Assembly (NCBI GenBank): GCA_910574835.1
Contig: CAJTDE010000013.1
Location: 1 to 64,000 of the forward strand
Origin: Clostridia bacterium
GTDB taxonomy: Bacteria; Bacillota; Clostridia; Lachnospirales; Lachnospiraceae
Length of the DNA: 64,000 bases
Direction: 5' to 3'
Part shown: one piece after another, positions 60,937 through 64,000 of the stretch
Layout: each line of letters begins with the position of its first letter
Numbering within the stretch: position 1 is the first letter of the stretch
Translations under genes and position numbers: made by a program
Notes under the pieces: model-generated
The model's database searches: none
Seen by the model: the letters and a program-made list of their open reading frames with translations, nothing else
What the model was told of the DNA's origin: nothing

Positions 60937-62634
60937 CTACCTTCCAATCAATACGGTTTTCCCGCAAAAGGCAAAGCCGTATTTTCGTATTCTGTCCTTT
61001 GGAATCCCTTTTTCTGTCAATACGGCTGCATAGCGCTTCTCTTCTATCTGACGTACCGCCGCTCTCACCGTGTCCGTAAGCTCCGGCTCTTCGTCCGTAT
61101 CCTGAACCTTAAATTCAATGATAATCCCGTCTTCTTTTTTCGGATCTCTTGGTTCCAGCATTACATCATATCGGCCAAAACCGCTTTCGCGATTCGAAGT
61201 CAGCGTATATCTGTCAGCAAGGTCAACCATCAGCCCGAGAACAAACCCATGATAGAAGCGCTCCGGCTCCTGCCACGACGGATTTTTTCCCGTATCAAAA
61301 TAGCTGAATGTTGCGAAAGCTACTTTATTCATGTACACATTCATTGCTTTGATATCATCTGTCAGCAATGCTTTGACAAAATCATTGTACACGTAGGACA
61401 CTCTGCCAAACCATTTACGGATCATATTGCCAAACATAATCCGTACCTCCAGATTTGTAAGGCAAAGCTCGTAGACCTGTACCCAGTCGCCATAAGCCTG
61501 CGTCCGTGTTTCGATGCTTTTTACTCTCAGATATCCGCTGGCCAGCAGAAGGCTCCAGACTGCCTGTTCATCCCGATCCAATTGATTGTATACAATCTGC
61601 TCGTCAATTGCCGCATGGATGGATTCTCCGCAGAGTAATTTTTCAAACTCCTGCTTAATTTTTTTATCTCCTTCCTGAACCAGCTTCCCTGCCAATGTAT
61701 TCGAGCTGGAGTTGGCCCAATAGGTTCCCAGCTTTTTTGCCTTTAAATAATTGATAATAGACCACGGATTATAAATATCCGTTCGTTTTCCAAAAGTAAA
61801 GCCGTCATACCAGCTTTTTACATCTGCTCTTTGCTCTGACAGTCCAAACTCCTCCAAAGCATCGAAAACCTCCTGCTCCGTAAAGCCGAAGCTATCCTCA
61901 TATACTTCTGATGTAGTTGTTACCGCCTGTAAATTATTTAAATCTGAAAAAATGGATTCTTTGCTAATCCGGGTGATTCCTGTCATAAGAGCACATTCCA
62001 GATAAGGATTTGTCTTAAAGGTTGCATTAAACAGGCTTCGGATAAAAGAAGTTATCTCCTCCCAGTATCCGTTTACATAGGCTTCCTGCATGGGTGTGTC
62101 ATATTCGTCTAAGAGAATAATGACCTTTTTCCCATAATACCGCGAAAGGTAGCCTGACAGCATTTTCAGAGAAAAAGAGGCTTGATAATCCTCCATATCT
62201 ACGGATACGCTTCGGAAATCCTGCTTTTCCGATTCATTTAAAAAGTCTTCCTGAAGCAGAAAATCGTATTGATTGTAAATGTTCTTGATAATGCGGCAGA
62301 TTGCCTTCCGTGTCTGGTCAAAGCTTGTCTCTTTCACATCCGCAAAGCTGATCATGATCACAGGGTAGGTGCCCTGCAATTCCCTGTATTGTGCATTTTT
62401 CCAGATATTCAATCCTTCAAACAGATCTCCCCTGCCGGCATAATCTACGGAGAAGAATTTCTCTGCCATGCTCATGGTCAGTGTCTTTCCGAATCTTCTC
62501 GGGCGCGCGATCAAGGTTACACTGTCCTTCTGCTCCCACCACTCCTGTATAAACGAGGTCTTGTCCACATAAAAACAATTTTCTCTTCGGATTGTTTCAA
62601 AATCCTGTTGTCCGATTCCTACTGTTCTTGGCAT
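60937..62634 (-). CDS. AAA-family ATPase with PD-(D/E)XK nuclease-like domain
   Basis: This 565-residue protein begins MPRTVGIGQQDFETIRRE. It has a P-loop LIARPRRFGKTLTM near residue 43 (Walker A-like), IILLDEYDTPM near 177 (Walker B), and a C-terminal domain (490-565) with YDVMLEP, then IIIEFKV, the PD-(D/E)XK pattern. This family (AAA-ATPase-like plus DUF1703) is common in gut Clostridia and Bacteroidetes and may have a mobile or defence role, not proven. ATG 62634 follows AAAGGAGGT; a longer frame to 62688 is less likely. Confidence 0.85.
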   Translation of the reverse strand: MPRTVGIGQQDFETIRRENCFYVDKTSFIQEWWEQKDSVTLIARPRRFGKTLTMSMAEKFFSVDYAGRGDLFEGLNIWKNAQYRELQGTYPVIMISFADVKETSFDQTRKAICRIIKNIYNQYDFLLQEDFLNESEKQDFRSVSVDMEDYQASFSLKMLSGYLSRYYGKKVIILLDEYDTPMQEAYVNGYWEEITSFIRSLFNATFKTNPYLECALMTGITRISKESIFSDLNNLQAVTTTSEVYEDSFGFTEQEVFDALEEFGLSEQRADVKSWYDGFTFGKRTDIYNPWSIINYLKAKKLGTYWANSSSNTLAGKLVQEGDKKIKQEFEKLLCGESIHAAIDEQIVYNQLDRDEQAVWSLLLASGYLRVKSIETRTQAYGDWVQVYELCLTNLEVRIMFGNMIRKWFGRVSYVYNDFVKALLTDDIKAMNVYMNKVAFATFSYFDTGKNPSWQEPERFYHGFVLGLMVDLADRYTLTSNRESGFGRYDVMLEPRDPKKEDGIIIEFKVQDTDEEPELTDTVRAAVRQIEEKRYAAVLTEKGIPKDRIRKYGFAFCGKTVLIGR

Positions 62635-62822
62635 ATTTCTACCTCCTTTCCCCAGCTTTTTCCCGAACATTGTTTTTCTCTGCTCCACAGGATTGTTAAA
62701 TTCTGTCTTTCTTATAATATACAGGAAACCTCCCCTAAATACAATGTCAAAACCGGAATAATAAATAGCATTTCTTCCCGGCTTTCCTCATAGAATACAC
62801 CAACAATATTTCTGGTGAGAAT

Positions 62823-64000
62823 ATGAAACGTAAAAAGCTTTTGATTGCAGGCATACTCCTGCTTCTTTTTCTGTGCTGCGGCGTTTTTTTACTTCCCCGG
62901 CTTCAGGGAACTTCCGCTGAAACTGCGGATGAGGCATTTGAGCGCTTTACTCATACATTATTTCTGAACGAGGTTTCCTCTAATGCTCTGACACTTCACT
63001 ACACGCTCTCGGAACCGGAGCGTTTTGGAATTACGGATGTTCCTTCCGCTTTTTGTCTCTACTCCAAGGATTCCTCCGATGCGGCGGCTGCCGGTCTGGA
63101 AAATACCAGGCAGGCGCTTTCCGCCTTTTCCCGGGAGGAGCTTTCCGATTCCAACCGGCTTACTTATGATATTTTGTCCTATCAGCTCGAAAAGCAGGCC
63201 GCGCTGCTTAATTTTCCATATTATGAGGAAATATTAAGCCCCACCCTGGGCGCCCAGGCACAGCTTCCGATTCTCCTGGCCGAATATGCTTTTCGATCAG
63301 AACAGGATATTGAAAATTATATTTCTCTTCTTTCCACGATTGATGCCTATTATCAAAGCTTGATGGACTATGAACAGGAAAAGGCAAAGGCCGGACTGTT
63401 TATGTCGGACGAGACGGCGGAGGCCGTGATTGCTCAGTGCCGGGCCTTTCTTTCCAATCCCGGAGAGCATTTTCTTCTTTCTACCTTTGAGGAGCGGATT
63501 GCTTCCGCAGATTTTCTTTCGGAGGAGAAGGCGGAAAAGTATCTTGCTTCCAACCGGACAGTATTTTTCGGACATGTAATTCCGGCTTATGAGCTTTTGA
63601 TTCAAGGTCTGACTAAGCTTAAAGGCTCCGGAAAAAATCCTTACGGACTCTGCTATTATGAGAAAGGCTCCGATTATTATGAGGCATTGACGGCCGCCGT
63701 TACGGGAACCGGGCGGAATATGGAGGAAATCCTGCTGCTGATTGAAGAACAGCTTGACACGGATCTGGAAACAGTCACTTACCTTGTAAGCCTGAACCCG
63801 GAAATTCTGACGTCCGTATCCCGGCAGACAGGACTAACGGAGCCTGCTGTTATTTTGAAAAATCTTCAGCAGGAAATTTTGGAGGATTTTCCTTCCGCTC
63901 CCTCTGTTTCCTGCCAAGTAAAATATGTGGATTCCTCTCTGGAAAAGTATTTAAGCCCGGCTTTTTATCTGACGCCGCCTCTGGATCGGATGAATGAGCA
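62823..64000 (+). CDS. DUF885-like hydrolase, 5' part (runs off the window end)
   Basis: The open frame begins ATG AAA CGT at 62823 and continues to the window end (392 codons). The N-terminus has basic residues, then a hydrophobic segment ILLLLFLCCGVFLL, either a membrane anchor or a lipoprotein signal. The mature part (ADEAFERFTHTLFLNEV, then LTYDILSYQLEKQ) matches the DUF885 family of putative metal-dependent hydrolases. The divergent AAA gene shares the 135-base gap, in which I see no consensus promoter. Confidence 0.85.
   Translation, partial: MKRKKLLIAGILLLLFLCCGVFLLPRLQGTSAETADEAFERFTHTLFLNEVSSNALTLHYTLSEPERFGITDVPSAFCLYSKDSSDAAAAGLENTRQALSAFSREELSDSNRLTYDILSYQLEKQAALLNFPYYEEILSPTLGAQAQLPILLAEYAFRSEQDIENYISLLSTIDAYYQSLMDYEQEKAKAGLFMSDETAEAVIAQCRAFLSNPGEHFLLSTFEERIASADFLSEEKAEKYLASNRTVFFGHVIPAYELLIQGLTKLKGSGKNPYGLCYYEKGSDYYEALTAAVTGTGRNMEEILLLIEEQLDTDLETVTYLVSLNPEILTSVSRQTGLTEPAVILKNLQQEILEDFPSAPSVSCQVKYVDSSLEKYLSPAFYLTPPLDRMNE

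Overview
The window looks like chromosomal DNA of an anaerobic, monoderm Clostridia member, most likely Lachnospiraceae. Supporting signs are the 16S rRNA 5' end, a methionyl-tRNA synthetase gene behind a T-box leader, BofA and YaaL sporulation-associated proteins, strong AGGAGG-type ribosome binding sites, TTGACA/TATAAT promoters, and a monoderm-type Tad pilus operon with a Flp1 pilin. Species cannot be fixed from this sequence.

Layout. 1-0.9 kb: reverse-strand start of a 16S rRNA gene with two tandem promoters, preceded by tRNA-Ser(GCU). 0.9-5.4 kb: housekeeping genes (tadA deaminase, a conserved hypothetical, rsmA, tatD) and an FHA protein. 5.4-13.3 kb: a complete reverse-strand Tad/Flp pilus operon (TadZ, CpaF ATPase, TadB, TadC, Flp1 pilin, DUF5702-like protein, two TadE-like proteins, prepilin peptidase), ending in the FHA protein. 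13.4-14 kb: bofA and yaaL, divergent. 14-52 kb: a very large carbohydrate island. 52-58.5 kb: an accessory module of LytTR response regulator, GHKL kinase, lipoprotein, three small membrane proteins and an ABC ATPase, ending against the stump of an AbiEi-like antitoxin gene. 58.6-64 kb: metG with T-box, an AAA/PD-(D/E)XK protein, and the start of a DUF885-like lipoprotein or membrane-anchored hydrolase.

The carbohydrate island is the notable part. It contains three ribose-type ABC importers, two copies of a NagA-like deacetylase, NagB-like isomerase/deaminase and FCD-type GntR cassette, two UPF0047/YjbQ proteins, an archaeal-type triosephosphate-isomerase-like protein, a fucose/arabinose-isomerase-like protein, a SIS isomerase, an FGGY kinase, an aldose-epimerase-like protein, three amidohydrolase-2 proteins (one with its metal ligands lost and no standard start codon), a cyclase-family protein with an altered metal motif, a 668-residue cytoplasmic beta-propeller of unknown function, and a glycyl radical enzyme with its activase. 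Regulators are LacI, two GntR, ROK and two DeoR.

The regulatory DNA ties these parts together. A 15-bp motif of the form TGACYG-N3-CRGTCA occurs with about 31-bp spacing upstream of two operons and inside the promoter of a third. A 13-bp AT-rich palindrome lies at both divergent promoters between ABC system 3 and the glycyl radical operon, which encodes a ROK repressor. A 15-bp palindrome is shared by two operon leaders. The working picture is a coordinated pathway that imports and breaks down unusual, possibly N-acylated, sugars to phosphorylated short-chain sugars, but the substrate is unknown. Two dispersed hairpin repeat families also lie between genes.
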